Shown here piece after piece: positions 1 through 7,749 of a stretch of DNA of 41,859 nt (within the stretch, counting starts at the first letter, position 1; the number at the start of each line of letters is the position of its first letter). Source of the stretch: Silvanigrellales bacterium. Lineage in GTDB: Bacteria > Bdellovibrionota_B > Oligoflexia > Silvanigrellales > Silvanigrellaceae. Position numbers and translations under genes: made by a program. The DNA lies in assembly GCA_020247005.1 (NCBI GenBank), contig JADCJN010000058.1:1-41859 (forward strand), given 5' to 3'. A model generated the notes under the pieces. The model saw nothing but the letters and a program-made list of their open reading frames with translations, did no database searches and was not told where the DNA came from.

Positions 1-69
1 AATCGCGAAAGGGATCATTCAGCATTGGGTTACCTTACGCCCGAGGAGTTCGAGCGGAAGGCGGCGTAA
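1..69 (+). CDS. IS3-family transposase (OrfB), C-terminal end, cut by window edge
   Basis: The first 22 codons read NRERDHSALGYLTPEEFERK-AA and then stop at 67-69. This is the hallmark C-terminus of IS3-family OrfB integrases (consensus NxxRxHSALGYLxPxxFE), which follows the DDE catalytic core. The catalytic residues lie outside the window, so activity cannot be judged. The stop is followed within about 30 bp by a plausible IS terminus ending in CA (71-98), as expected for an IS3 right end. Only the tail is visible, but the motif is highly characteristic. Confidence 0.85.
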   Translation, partial: NRERDHSALGYLTPEEFERKAA

Positions 70-70
70 A

Positions 71-98
71 CTCTGTCCACCAATCGTTGACCACTTCA
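71..98. repeat. Probable right terminal inverted repeat of the IS3-family element
   Basis: Read from the outside in, the end is TGAAGTGGTCAACGATTGG, continuing with TGGACAG. IS3-family ends start with TG and end with CA, and this one lies just after the OrfB stop. The partner left repeat is outside the window, so the exact boundary is inferred from two things: the CA dinucleotide at 97-98, and the point where an unrelated IS5-type remnant resumes at 99. Confidence 0.55.
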
Positions 99-540
99 AC
101 TGGCCTTCCGCGCCGGTCCTGCCGTCGCTTTCGCGAGAGATGCGAATCTTCGCACTGTCTACCTTCTGTCAACTTGAAGATGCCGGCGCTCTCGGTGCGA
201 CGTTCTTGTGCACCGATACTTTTGCTTTTGATGTGTAGCCTTCGCCAGCTTCGAGTCGTGCACCTTCGCTCCCGCCAAATCCTAAGAAAGCGGCAAACCA
301 CGCGCGTCGATCAGGACGGAACGCTTGCATCCATACTTGCCTCTGTCCGTCGGCTTCGGCCCGACTTCTTTCTCCACCCAGCGGAGCCATGGCCGTTGAA
401 GAATCTCTCGACTGGTGCTTCCACGCAACTCCGACAGAGTCATCGTACTCGACAAGTGCCAGCTCTCACATCATCTCGAAGATGCCCATCTCGACCCATT
501 TTGCTGGAAGTAGGATTTTGGTTTTCGGTGAGGACCTAAA
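99..540 (-). pseudogene. Decayed IS5-family transposase, interrupted by an IS3-family insertion
   Basis: On the minus strand, IS5-type DDE transposase blocks occur in order but in different frames. The first is KWVEMGIFEMM followed by a stop. Next comes LALVEYDDSVGVAWKHQS with MAPLGGE in the same frame. A +1 shift then gives VGPKPTDRGKYGCKRSVL and IDARGLPLS with a stop. LAGAKVHDSKLAKAT follows in another register, and a last basic stretch (SRKRRQDRRGRP) is cut off at the IS3 end. These match the typical IS5 order (WxxxGxFE, V-APLGGE, GPNPTDRGKxGTKR, GANVHDSKL). At least two frameshifts and two stops make it non-functional. The remaining 3' part is expected beyond the IS3 copy, outside the window. 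Confidence 0.8.
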
Positions 541-559
541 TAGAAGGTTGCGGTGGACG

Positions 560-1537
560 TCACCCGTTGTCCGGGCTCTGCGAAACTCTCACCACGACGC
601 TGCCCTTTTTGCGACCTGTTGCCACATGCGCATGGGCGGCCGGCATCTCTGAAAAAGGGTACACACGATCGACGAGGGGCATATAGGCGCCTTCGTCGGC
701 CAAGCGTGCAAGCTCTCGCACGTCCTCGGGGTTTTCGCGAGCGGGGCCGCCTCTCGATTTTTTCGTCCCACGCGAAAGCGTGAAAAGCTCGGCCAGGGAG
801 CCCGCGATGGTCAGGTAACGGCCGTGCTCATTCAGAAGAGGCAGGCATTTTACGAAGGAACTTGCACCCACGGTGTCGGCAATAATGTCGAAGGTTTTGC
901 CTCGAGGTAGCGGTTCGCCTTGGGTGTAGTCGAACACCTCGTGCGCACCGAGCGAAGTCACGAGCGCGACGTTGCCCGAGCTTGTGGTACCTGTCACGAA
1001 GGCTCCCTGCGCACGTGCCAGCTGCACGAATGCGCTGCCGACCGTGCCAGAAGCACCCAGAACAAGAACGCGTTCGCCAGGCCGAAATTGCGCGATGCGC
1101 AGAAAATGGAGGGCGGTGGTGCCTCCAAAACAGAGTGCGGCGGCCGCTTCGAATGAAAGGCTTTTGGGCTTGAGTGCCAGCGCCTTTTGCGCAGAGAAAA
1201 CGAGAAATTCCGCATGGGCTCCTTGTGCTCCCCCGGGAAAACCCACGACCTCATTGCCAGGCGCAAAAGAAACAACACCAGGCCCCACGGCCTCCACGAC
1301 CCCTGAAAATTCGGTGCCAAAAATAGGCTGTCGTGGGCCGAACACTCCAAAAGCGGCCCGACCGAAAATGCCAAAACCTCGTGGGAGTGACATCGTGCGC
1401 AACCGCCAGTCGGCAGAAGACACCGTGGTGGCCACGACCCGCACCAACACTTCGTTTTGTTTGGGCAACGGTCGAGGCAGGGTTTCGAGTTGGAGGTGTT
1501 CGGTGCCTCCGTACCGGCGGCACGTCCACGCCCGCAT
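560..1537 (-). CDS. Zinc-independent MDR-family quinone oxidoreductase / NAD(P)-dependent dehydrogenase
   Basis: A 325-aa medium-chain dehydrogenase/reductase. An N-terminal GroES-like domain (residues ~1-125, with GTEFSGVVEAVGPGV) is followed by a Rossmann domain with the nucleotide-binding motif VLVLGASGTVGSAFVQLA. The structural and catalytic zinc cysteines of alcohol dehydrogenases are absent, so a quinone-oxidoreductase-like NADPH-dependent reductase is the best call; the substrate is unknown. The reading frame is open upstream to 1570, but starting there would overlap fabH. The ATG at 1537, 10 bp after the fabH stop, with a weak GAAG upstream, is preferred. It probably forms an operon with fabH. 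Its 3' end abuts the IS-derived region. Confidence 0.8.
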   Translation of the reverse strand: MRAWTCRRYGGTEHLQLETLPRPLPKQNEVLVRVVATTVSSADWRLRTMSLPRGFGIFGRAAFGVFGPRQPIFGTEFSGVVEAVGPGVVSFAPGNEVVGFPGGAQGAHAEFLVFSAQKALALKPKSLSFEAAAALCFGGTTALHFLRIAQFRPGERVLVLGASGTVGSAFVQLARAQGAFVTGTTSSGNVALVTSLGAHEVFDYTQGEPLPRGKTFDIIADTVGASSFVKCLPLLNEHGRYLTIAGSLAELFTLSRGTKKSRGGPARENPEDVRELARLADEGAYMPLVDRVYPFSEMPAAHAHVATGRKKGSVVVRVSQSPDNG

Positions 1538-1547
1538 GAGCGCTTCG

Positions 1548-2585
1548 TTACCAGCGGACAAGATTCGCACCCCAGGTGAACCCGGCGCCGAAAGCGACCG
1601 TGAGCAACAGGTCGCCCTGCTTCAGGCGGCCTTCTTCCACTGCCTCTGCCAAGCACAGAGGCACCGTAGCGGCCGTTGTATTCCCGTATTTATGGATGTT
1701 GTTGAACACCTTTTCGGGGGGCAGGCCGAGCTTGTCACGCACCATTTCACTGATGCGGAGGTTGGCTTGGTGAGGCACCATCAAAGAAACATCGGCAGGT
1801 TTGAGGCCATTGCGCGTGAGGAGTGTTTCAGCCACTTCGGTCATGCGCATGATGGCGTTTTTGAACACCGTCTGGCCATCCATGTGGGGCCATCGCCGCC
1901 CTTCTTCAATGTCAGCCGCGTTGATAAAGTCGGGTGACGACGTGCCGGGTGCTCGCATCACGAGGTTTTCAGCCCCGCCGCCATCGCCTCCGGTGATGTT
2001 GTCGATGACGCCACGCACGGTGTTGTCGGCGCGGGGGCGTTCAGCGTCGGAGGCGATGGGAATTCCTTCCAGGACAATGGATGCCGCACCGTCGCCAAAG
2101 AGCACGGCCATGTTTCGCCCGCGGGTTGTCATGTCCATGATGGTGGTTTGAATTTCAGCGCAGCAAAACAAGATTTTGCGTGCCTGTCCGGAGCGGATAA
2201 AGGCATCAGCCATGGCGAGGCCGTGCACGAAACCGCTGCACTGCTGGCGGATGTCGAAGGCGCCCACGGGGTTCATGCCGAGTTTGTGCTGCAGAAGCGA
2301 GCCGATGCCTGGAAAGAAGTAGTCGGGCGAAAGGGTGGCTGCGATCACCAAATCGATTTCTTTTGCCGACACGCCGGCGTCGTCGAGGGCTTTTTTCGAA
2401 GCCTCGACGGCCAAGAACGAGGTCGTCATGCCCCGAGGGGCGATGCGCCGGGCACGAATGCCGCTTCGTTCCGAGATCCAGGCATCGCTGGTGTCGATGG
2501 TCTTGCTCAGTTCGACGTTGGTAACCTCGTTCTCGGGAACGTACTTGCCCACACCGCGAACGACTGAGCGAAACTGCTGACTCAT
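1548..2585 (-). CDS. fabH: 3-oxoacyl-ACP synthase III (beta-ketoacyl-ACP synthase III)
   Basis: A 345-aa thiolase-fold condensing enzyme. It joins acetyl-CoA (or another acyl-CoA) to malonyl-ACP to start fatty-acid synthesis in the cytoplasm. The full Cys-His-Asn triad is visible: Cys116 in DIRQQCSGFVHGL, His272 in MVPHQANLRIS and Asn302 in KYGNTTAATVPL. The glycine-rich C-terminal motif (FGAGFTWGA) is also present. Length is slightly above the usual ~320 aa because of an insert near residues 195-225. The reading frame runs on upstream to 2873, but the ATG at 2585 has an AGGAG about 7 nt ahead and gives the expected N-terminus. A stand-alone fabH outside a fab cluster, followed by an oxidoreductase, could also serve a special acyl product. 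Confidence 0.9.
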   Translation of the reverse strand: MSQQFRSVVRGVGKYVPENEVTNVELSKTIDTSDAWISERSGIRARRIAPRGMTTSFLAVEASKKALDDAGVSAKEIDLVIAATLSPDYFFPGIGSLLQHKLGMNPVGAFDIRQQCSGFVHGLAMADAFIRSGQARKILFCCAEIQTTIMDMTTRGRNMAVLFGDGAASIVLEGIPIASDAERPRADNTVRGVIDNITGGDGGGAENLVMRAPGTSSPDFINAADIEEGRRWPHMDGQTVFKNAIMRMTEVAETLLTRNGLKPADVSLMVPHQANLRISEMVRDKLGLPPEKVFNNIHKYGNTTAATVPLCLAEAVEEGRLKQGDLLLTVAFGAGFTWGANLVRW

Positions 2586-2613
2586 GATGGGCTCCTGTTC
2601 TCTGTATCGGTCC

Positions 2614-2643
2614 TTTGTACGGCTTTTGAGAGAGCCCTGTCCA
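2614..2643 (-). promoter_or_regulatory. Candidate sigma-70-type promoter for fabH
   Basis: On the minus strand TGGACA (2643-2638) and TACAAA (2619-2614) are separated by 18 bp, about 30 bp ahead of the fabH start codon. This resembles the TTGACA/TATAAT pair. It lies in the 133-bp gap between the divergent fabH and recN genes. Identified by eye only. Confidence 0.3.
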
Positions 2644-2718
2644 GTTCCCTTGCGAGCGCTTTTGGATTGTGCAGCCGGATGATAAAACGGGGTGGGCATC
2701 GAACGACACGGGGGGCCC

Positions 2719-4578
2719 ATGCTCAGAATGCTTTCCATCCAAAACATTGCCATTGCCGAAAACCTGGTGGTCGATTTCGACTCCGGCTTGAACATTATCA
2801 CCGGCGAAACCGGTGCGGGAAAGTCAATTCTAGTCGATGCTTTGAGTCTGCTGCGTGGGGGTAAGGTCGACATTGGGCTTATTCGCGATGGCGCCGAGGC
2901 TGCCCATGTGGCTGCGAGTTTTCATCTCCCCGTGAACTCGCGAACCTTTGGACTTTTGGAAGAGCTCGGCATCGCTCCCGATGCCGACGAGCCTCGGCTT
3001 TTGTCCGTCCGTCGTTCCTTGTCGCGCTCGCAAAAGCACCGAGGCTATGTGAACGACGTCCCGGTGAGCACCCGTGTGCTGCAGCAGGTGACCGCCGACC
3101 TCATTGACATCAGCTCCCAGTTCGAAAACCAGCGTCTTTTGGAAAGTGAAGCCCACACGCGCTACCTCGACCATTTCTCTGGGCTGGCCGACACCGCGGC
3201 CGCCTTTGGCAAGGGGTATGCCCGTTACCAAGCTCTGGTTCGAGAAATCGCCTCACTGGAAGAAGAACGCGCCCTGCGAAAGCGTGAGCGCGAACTTTTT
3301 GAATTCGAATTGACACAAATAGACGAAGGCGCACTTTCCGAAGCGGAGTGGTCCTCAGTTCAAGAAACCCTGGCGTTGGGCAACAAGGCGTCTTCGGCGC
3401 AACGGATCATCGCCTCGCTGAACGAGGCCCTGACCGACGGGGAAGTGAATTGCCTGCAGCTTGTCAGGGCCTGTCACAAAAGCGTGGAGCGCCTGGTGCG
3501 GCTTGCCGCGGGCGTGGAATTGAAACTGCGTCCCGAACGACTGGAAGAACTGTCTTCCCTTGTGGAAGACATCGCATACGAAACACAGCAGACACTTTCA
3601 CAATTCGACATTGACGAAGAGAAACTTCAGAACGCATTCGCGCGAGCTGAAGTGTACAATCGCCTCTTGCAGAAATTTGGTCCTTCGTTAGCCGATGTCC
3701 ACTCGCACCGTGAACGCTGCGTGGCCCACCTGGAACGCGATGTTTCTTTGGGTGGCGACGTGGCTCGCCTTGCAAAAGAGGCAGCGCGTGTGGCCGAGGA
3801 GCTTGTCGCTCTCGCCTCAAAGCTTTCGGAGGGGCGCCGTAAAAACAGAGGTGGCCTGGCAAAAGCGGTGATGCAGGAGCTTGGGGAGCTGGGCATGGCG
3901 AAAGCGCGTTTCGTCTGCTCCCTCGTGGACTTCGAACAGGCCACCCTGTCGGCGGAGTCCGAAGGCACGCAGCCTGCACTGGCCACTCCAGTGGTTTTGC
4001 AAAGTGTTCCTGCCGACGTTGCGGCTGAGCTTTCTGAGGCCGTGCGCAAACGGTTCACAAGGCTGACGCGACATGGTTTCGAGCGGGCTCAGTTTTTGAT
4101 GAGCGCAAATTTGGGCCTCGAGCCACAGCCCATAGAGCGTGTGGCAAGCGGAGGGGAGCTTTCCCGCACCATGCTTGCTATCAAGAGCGTCTTGTTCGAA
4201 CAGGAAAGCATGAGTCTTTTTGTGTTCGATGAAATTGACACCGGCATCAGCGGAGCCATTGCTGCGAAAGTGGGGCGCAAACTTGCGGAGTTCTGTGCCG
4301 CGCGTCAGGCGCTTTGCATCACGCACCTTCCGCAGGTCGCGTGTTTTGCTCGCGCTCATTACGTCGTTTCGAAGCAGCATACGAAAACCCGCACGGTGGC
4401 CCGCATTGCGAAAGCCACACCCGAAGAAACCTTGCGAGAACTTGCGAGCATGATTTCCGGAGAAGAAGTCACACCAGAAAGCCTTGCTCACGCCCGAGCG
4501 CTGGTGCGCGAAGCCCGAGGGCAGGCGCGCCCTTCCCATGACGCACCGCGCGACACGCAGGGAGGCCGTGCGAAATGA
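2719..4578 (+). CDS. recN: DNA repair protein RecN
   Basis: A 619-aa SMC-like ATPase that acts early in recombinational repair of double-strand breaks. The N-terminal Walker A GETGAGKS (residues ~29-36) is followed by long helical coiled-coil arms. The C-terminal head carries the ABC signature ASGGELSRTMLAI and the Walker B SLFVFDEIDTGISG, then the conserved LPQVACFA block. Length is close to the usual ~550-570 aa, slightly longer. The ATG at 2719 follows a GGGGGG tract and gives the standard N-terminus (MLRMLSIQNIAIAENL). A start at 2692 would add nine unconserved residues, and 2728 is another possibility. Translation is probably coupled to the next gene through an ATGA overlap. No LexA-type operator was recognised upstream. 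Confidence 0.95.
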   Translation: MLRMLSIQNIAIAENLVVDFDSGLNIITGETGAGKSILVDALSLLRGGKVDIGLIRDGAEAAHVAASFHLPVNSRTFGLLEELGIAPDADEPRLLSVRRSLSRSQKHRGYVNDVPVSTRVLQQVTADLIDISSQFENQRLLESEAHTRYLDHFSGLADTAAAFGKGYARYQALVREIASLEEERALRKRERELFEFELTQIDEGALSEAEWSSVQETLALGNKASSAQRIIASLNEALTDGEVNCLQLVRACHKSVERLVRLAAGVELKLRPERLEELSSLVEDIAYETQQTLSQFDIDEEKLQNAFARAEVYNRLLQKFGPSLADVHSHRERCVAHLERDVSLGGDVARLAKEAARVAEELVALASKLSEGRRKNRGGLAKAVMQELGELGMAKARFVCSLVDFEQATLSAESEGTQPALATPVVLQSVPADVAAELSEAVRKRFTRLTRHGFERAQFLMSANLGLEPQPIERVASGGELSRTMLAIKSVLFEQESMSLFVFDEIDTGISGAIAAKVGRKLAEFCAARQALCITHLPQVACFARAHYVVSKQHTKTRTVARIAKATPEETLRELASMISGEEVTPESLAHARALVREARGQARPSHDAPRDTQGGRAK

Positions 4579-5498
4579 CAGACGCACGCTTGGGAGCTGT
4601 GGCGTACCTGAACATGCTTCCCTTTTTTCACCAAGGAAACATTACTGTCTTCAAAACCCCGCGTGCTTTGAACGATGCTGCGCGGCGTGGAGACGTGGAC
4701 GCTGCGTGCATGTCGGCCATAGCCGGGTTGCGTGCTGGGTTTCGCCCTCTCTTTCCTGCTTTTGGCATTGGCGCAGCGGGACCAGTGCGCAGTGTGTTCG
4801 TGGAGCCCGTGCCGTTCTCTGCGGCAGAAGATGGGTTCTGGAGGAACTGGGAAAGGGGCCTTCCGTCGCGTGAAGAGGTGGTTCTGTGGACCTCGGGTGC
4901 GAGCGAGCATTCCGAGTGGCTGGCAAGCACTCTCTTGGAAACGGCGGGTGCTCGCGTCGAGGTCATTGTCGATGCCGAGCTCGAAAAGCTTTCAGCAGAG
5001 GCACTCCGAGCCCGGCTCGAAAGGCATCGCAGGGGTAGACCCGCTGCGGCTCTGTTCATCGGAGACCCCGCTTTGGTGCGTGCTCACAGCGAGCCCGCCA
5101 CGTTTCGAGTCGATTTGGCCTCCGCCTGGCAGGCTTTTTCGGGTCTTCCGTGTGTTTTTGCGGCGTGGTTCAATTGTCGCGCGCCCGGTGCGAACGACGC
5201 AAGCGCTGACCAGAGCGCGGAGGTGCACGTGGCGACGTTGTCGGCTGCCCTAGAGAGCTGGGAAGCCCTGGGTTCGCGGGGGCGCCGAGACGCCATCGCC
5301 CGTTTCTTTCAGAGCGCATCGGGAGCCCTTCTGAATTCGGACCTGGTCACCTCGTTGGAAACCTACGTGGAGGGCATTTCATTTGCTTTCGGCGACGGAT
5401 TTTTGCGCACGCTTGCCGAGTACGAAAAGATTTTGTCCGCGCAAGGGAAAAGGAAAGACCTTTTGGGGGGAGTCTCAAAGGGTGTGGCGCTCTCCTAG
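4575..5498 (+). CDS. MqnA-like chorismate dehydratase (futalosine menaquinone pathway), divergent
   Basis: A 307-aa protein of the MqnA/MqnD periplasmic-binding-fold enzyme family. MqnA dehydrates chorismate to 3-[(1-carboxyvinyl)oxy]benzoate, the first step of the futalosine route to menaquinone. Visible family signs are the N-terminal GAVAYLNMLPFF (compare GxVxYLNxxPL), a middle block ARRGDVDAACMSAIAGL, and GIGAAGPVRSVFVEP (compare IASxGPVxSVLL). It overlaps recN by four bases (ATGA), so the two are co-transcribed. Its stop shares the CTAG at 5495-5498 with the convergent propeller gene. No other mqn gene is present here, so the specific reaction is an inference. A solute-binding relative with another ligand remains possible. 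Confidence 0.6.
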   Translation: MTDARLGAVAYLNMLPFFHQGNITVFKTPRALNDAARRGDVDAACMSAIAGLRAGFRPLFPAFGIGAAGPVRSVFVEPVPFSAAEDGFWRNWERGLPSREEVVLWTSGASEHSEWLASTLLETAGARVEVIVDAELEKLSAEALRARLERHRRGRPAAALFIGDPALVRAHSEPATFRVDLASAWQAFSGLPCVFAAWFNCRAPGANDASADQSAEVHVATLSAALESWEALGSRGRRDAIARFFQSASGALLNSDLVTSLETYVEGISFAFGDGFLRTLAEYEKILSAQGKRKDLLGGVSKGVALS

Positions 5499-7540
5499 TG
5501 CCCTGCTGCGCAGTTCTGTTTGCCAGAGCGTGTCCACTTCGCTGCTTTCGTGGCGGGTGCTGTCACGCTTTTTGTCCACGATTTGAATCCGAAAGGCGAA
5601 AGGGTCAGCGTGTGGCCATCGACTTTAAACACGCGTGCGATATCGAATGAAGCGGTTTGCCCTTCCCACCACTGACCTTGGCCCATGATATTTTTGCACT
5701 CCTCGGGTATCCACTCGGCATGCGACAACCGCGCAACCTCTTTGAGCGAGTCCCCTGTCACGTCGTAGAATACGGCGCCGCTGAAAACAGGAGGCTCGCT
5801 TCCGCTGGCCCAGCCGCCATTGCGGCCGTCGGGGTTCCGAACTTCGACAACGGGAAAGGCAACGATGCCCGACTCCTCATCGAAATGAAATGCGTGGTGG
5901 TCGGCCGTCGCTTCGGAAGAGCTTCCTCGTTCGCCATGCACCTTCACATCGAGGCGCTTTGGGTTTTTCTTGTCTGAGACGTCGAAGAGCGAAAATTGAA
6001 GGCCTTGATAGTATGCGAAGTCACCCATTTCTTCGGCCTCAAAACCGAGTCCGACGAGGCGATTTTCGCCCACAGGATGCATGTAGGTCGAAAATCCCGG
6101 AATCTTGAGTTCGCCAAGAAGCTTTGGATTCGTGGGATTCGAAATGTCGATGGCGAAAAGAGGGTCTGTTTTTTTGAAGGTCACAACGTAGGCTGTGTTG
6201 CCAACGTAACGGATGCTGCGGATGTCTTCCTTCCGTCCGAAGTCTGAGAGGTGTCCGACAGCGCGCAAAGAGGCGCCTGAGGTTTCGAGCACAGTGAGGT
6301 GATTTGAGGCCGCGTCTGCCCCTTCGCTCCACAGCTGCCCGGTGGTGGTTGCGACGTTGAGGTATTGGCCGTCCGCCCCGGTTTGCTTAAAGGCCCATTC
6401 GTCTTTCACGCGGCCCATGACGGAGCCCAAAGACACTTGGCCAAGACCTTTGTTGGGGTCGAAGGCAATGCGATGAAGAACGAGGCGTTCTTCGTTTTGC
6501 GGAATGGGTTCAGGTTTGCCCGTAGCCGGAATGCGATAGTCCCAGGCGTACTGAGCGGCCCCGACGTAAATGGCATTGGAGGCCATGTAAACCACGTGGC
6601 CTGCGCCCAGGAAACCTGTGTCGCTGCCCGCGAGAGAAAGCTTATTGACGTCAAGGGTGCTCACGCGCGTGAAAGTTTGGTCCATGTTGTGGATGGCCGG
6701 CTTGTGAACTTTGTCGCACGCCACATCGTTCACCGAGTTTTTGGTCGCAACCGACAACGGTTCGACGTCGAGGGATCCGGCCAGAACAAGAACGAGCTTG
6801 TCGTCCACAAGGCGGGTGTGGGTCACTCGGCCTGCAAGAGTTTTTGTTTCTTTCGCAACGGGAAGAGCACCTTTTGAAAGTGCAAACGTGCGCACGCGGC
6901 TTTGGTTGGACTGGGAATCGGGGGTGAAGCCACCGTACCGAGGTGCCGACGACGAGGCTATGGAGGTGAGTTGTAAGCTGGGTTCTTCGATTTTTTTGAG
7001 GCTCTGAGGGGGTATGGGAGCGAGATCCACCACAACCAGTGTGCTACCAGAAACAAACATGTGCACGGCGTGATGGGCGCCCAGAGAAAGTTTCCCAAGG
7101 ACGCCGAATGTGTGGCGACTGGCGACGTGAAGGTCGCCGTCGATGAGGGCAAGAATGTGATCGGCAGACACCTTGTAGAGGTCCGACTCGTCGACGCCTG
7201 ACTCCTGGATGTTCGTCAAAACGTCACCGCTGGAGGATGCGCTTTTGCTGCTGCTGCTGCTGCTGCTGTTGGTAGATTCCTGAACCGAGGTGCGGAAAGA
7301 CTCCTCAAGGAGTTTGCGACGGTTTCGAATGATGTCGAGATCTTTGCGAAGGGCTGAGCAAGAGGAATACGTTTCGGCGACGAGCTTCACTTCTGAAGTC
7401 AGGTCGGATCTTTTTTGCGGCGTGCAGTCGCAGTCTACGTCTTTGCCACCCTCACCCTGCTTCTGAGAGTCGGCCAGGCTTCCACAGCCAGCCGTCAGCA
7501 AAAGCGCGAGGGTGCTGAGAGCGGAAAACTTCGGTTTCAT
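5495..7540 (-). CDS. Secreted beta-propeller lipoprotein (Beta_propel / PF09826-like)
   Basis: A 681-aa protein with a lipoprotein signal peptide (LALLLTAGC, lipid Cys ~19), so probably anchored in the outer envelope. After a charged region and a serine-rich linker (encoded by the CTG repeat at 7248-7268) comes TNIQESGVDESDLYKV. This is close to the conserved TNxQVxGVDExDIVKTDG entry motif of the bacterial C-terminal beta-propeller family, and repeated beta-strand blades follow to the C-terminus. The family has no established catalytic role and is often linked to envelope or protease functions. The start at 7540 has GGAGG seven bases upstream; the reading frame also opens earlier, at 7603. 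It is divergent from the TIGR02147 regulator and shares a mirror-image upstream element (7604-7691). Confidence 0.8.
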   Translation of the reverse strand: MKPKFSALSTLALLLTAGCGSLADSQKQGEGGKDVDCDCTPQKRSDLTSEVKLVAETYSSCSALRKDLDIIRNRRKLLEESFRTSVQESTNSSSSSSSKSASSSGDVLTNIQESGVDESDLYKVSADHILALIDGDLHVASRHTFGVLGKLSLGAHHAVHMFVSGSTLVVVDLAPIPPQSLKKIEEPSLQLTSIASSSAPRYGGFTPDSQSNQSRVRTFALSKGALPVAKETKTLAGRVTHTRLVDDKLVLVLAGSLDVEPLSVATKNSVNDVACDKVHKPAIHNMDQTFTRVSTLDVNKLSLAGSDTGFLGAGHVVYMASNAIYVGAAQYAWDYRIPATGKPEPIPQNEERLVLHRIAFDPNKGLGQVSLGSVMGRVKDEWAFKQTGADGQYLNVATTTGQLWSEGADAASNHLTVLETSGASLRAVGHLSDFGRKEDIRSIRYVGNTAYVVTFKKTDPLFAIDISNPTNPKLLGELKIPGFSTYMHPVGENRLVGLGFEAEEMGDFAYYQGLQFSLFDVSDKKNPKRLDVKVHGERGSSSEATADHHAFHFDEESGIVAFPVVEVRNPDGRNGGWASGSEPPVFSGAVFYDVTGDSLKEVARLSHAEWIPEECKNIMGQGQWWEGQTASFDIARVFKVDGHTLTLSPFGFKSWTKSVTAPATKAAKWTRSGKQNCAAGH
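7248..7268. repeat. Trinucleotide repeat (CTG)7 inside the propeller lipoprotein gene
   Basis: Seven perfect CTG units; read on the minus strand they give CAG/AGC phases and encode the serine run (SSSSSS) of the linker between the lipoprotein anchor and the propeller. Copy-number slippage would keep the frame and change only linker length. Confidence 0.9.
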
Positions 7541-7603
7541 AAAAGACCTCCTTGGAGAATGGTTTGTCGGGCGGCAAGCGTCCGTATACCGACGTATCGG
7601 CAT

Positions 7604-7691
7604 TTGTGTATACGAACTTAATAGACTATATGTTTAAATAAGAGGTTATTTTCATGACGCTGTTATATTTTGTCTGTTAAGTTGTATACAA
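7604..7691. promoter_or_regulatory. Mirror-image element (inverted repeat with GTATAC) between divergent genes
   Basis: The left arm GTATACGAACTTAATAGAC (7608-7626) and the reverse complement of the right arm, GTATACAACTTAACAGAC (7689-7672), agree at 17 of 18 positions with one extra base. The spacer is 45 bp and AT-rich. Each arm points towards its own gene: the GTATAC lies 68 bp before the propeller start (7540) and about 61 bp before the TTG start of the regulator (7750). A third GTATAC is at 7584-7589. It could be paired operators of the TIGR02147 protein, or matching promoters in which TATACA acts as the -10. Which of these is right cannot be told from sequence alone. Confidence 0.55.
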
Positions 7692-7749
7692 AAGTGGCGA
7701 TAAGAGGATGTGGGTCAAAAGGCATGAAACCGACCCGAGGGAGGGCGTC

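Noticed and set aside
87-539. Rightward 150-codon frame at the left end
   Set aside because: Antisense to recognisable IS5 transposase fragments; no domain of its own.
972-1937. Rightward open frame (321 codons) across the MDR and fabH genes
   Set aside because: Antisense to two clearly recognised enzymes; no motif or start signal of its own.
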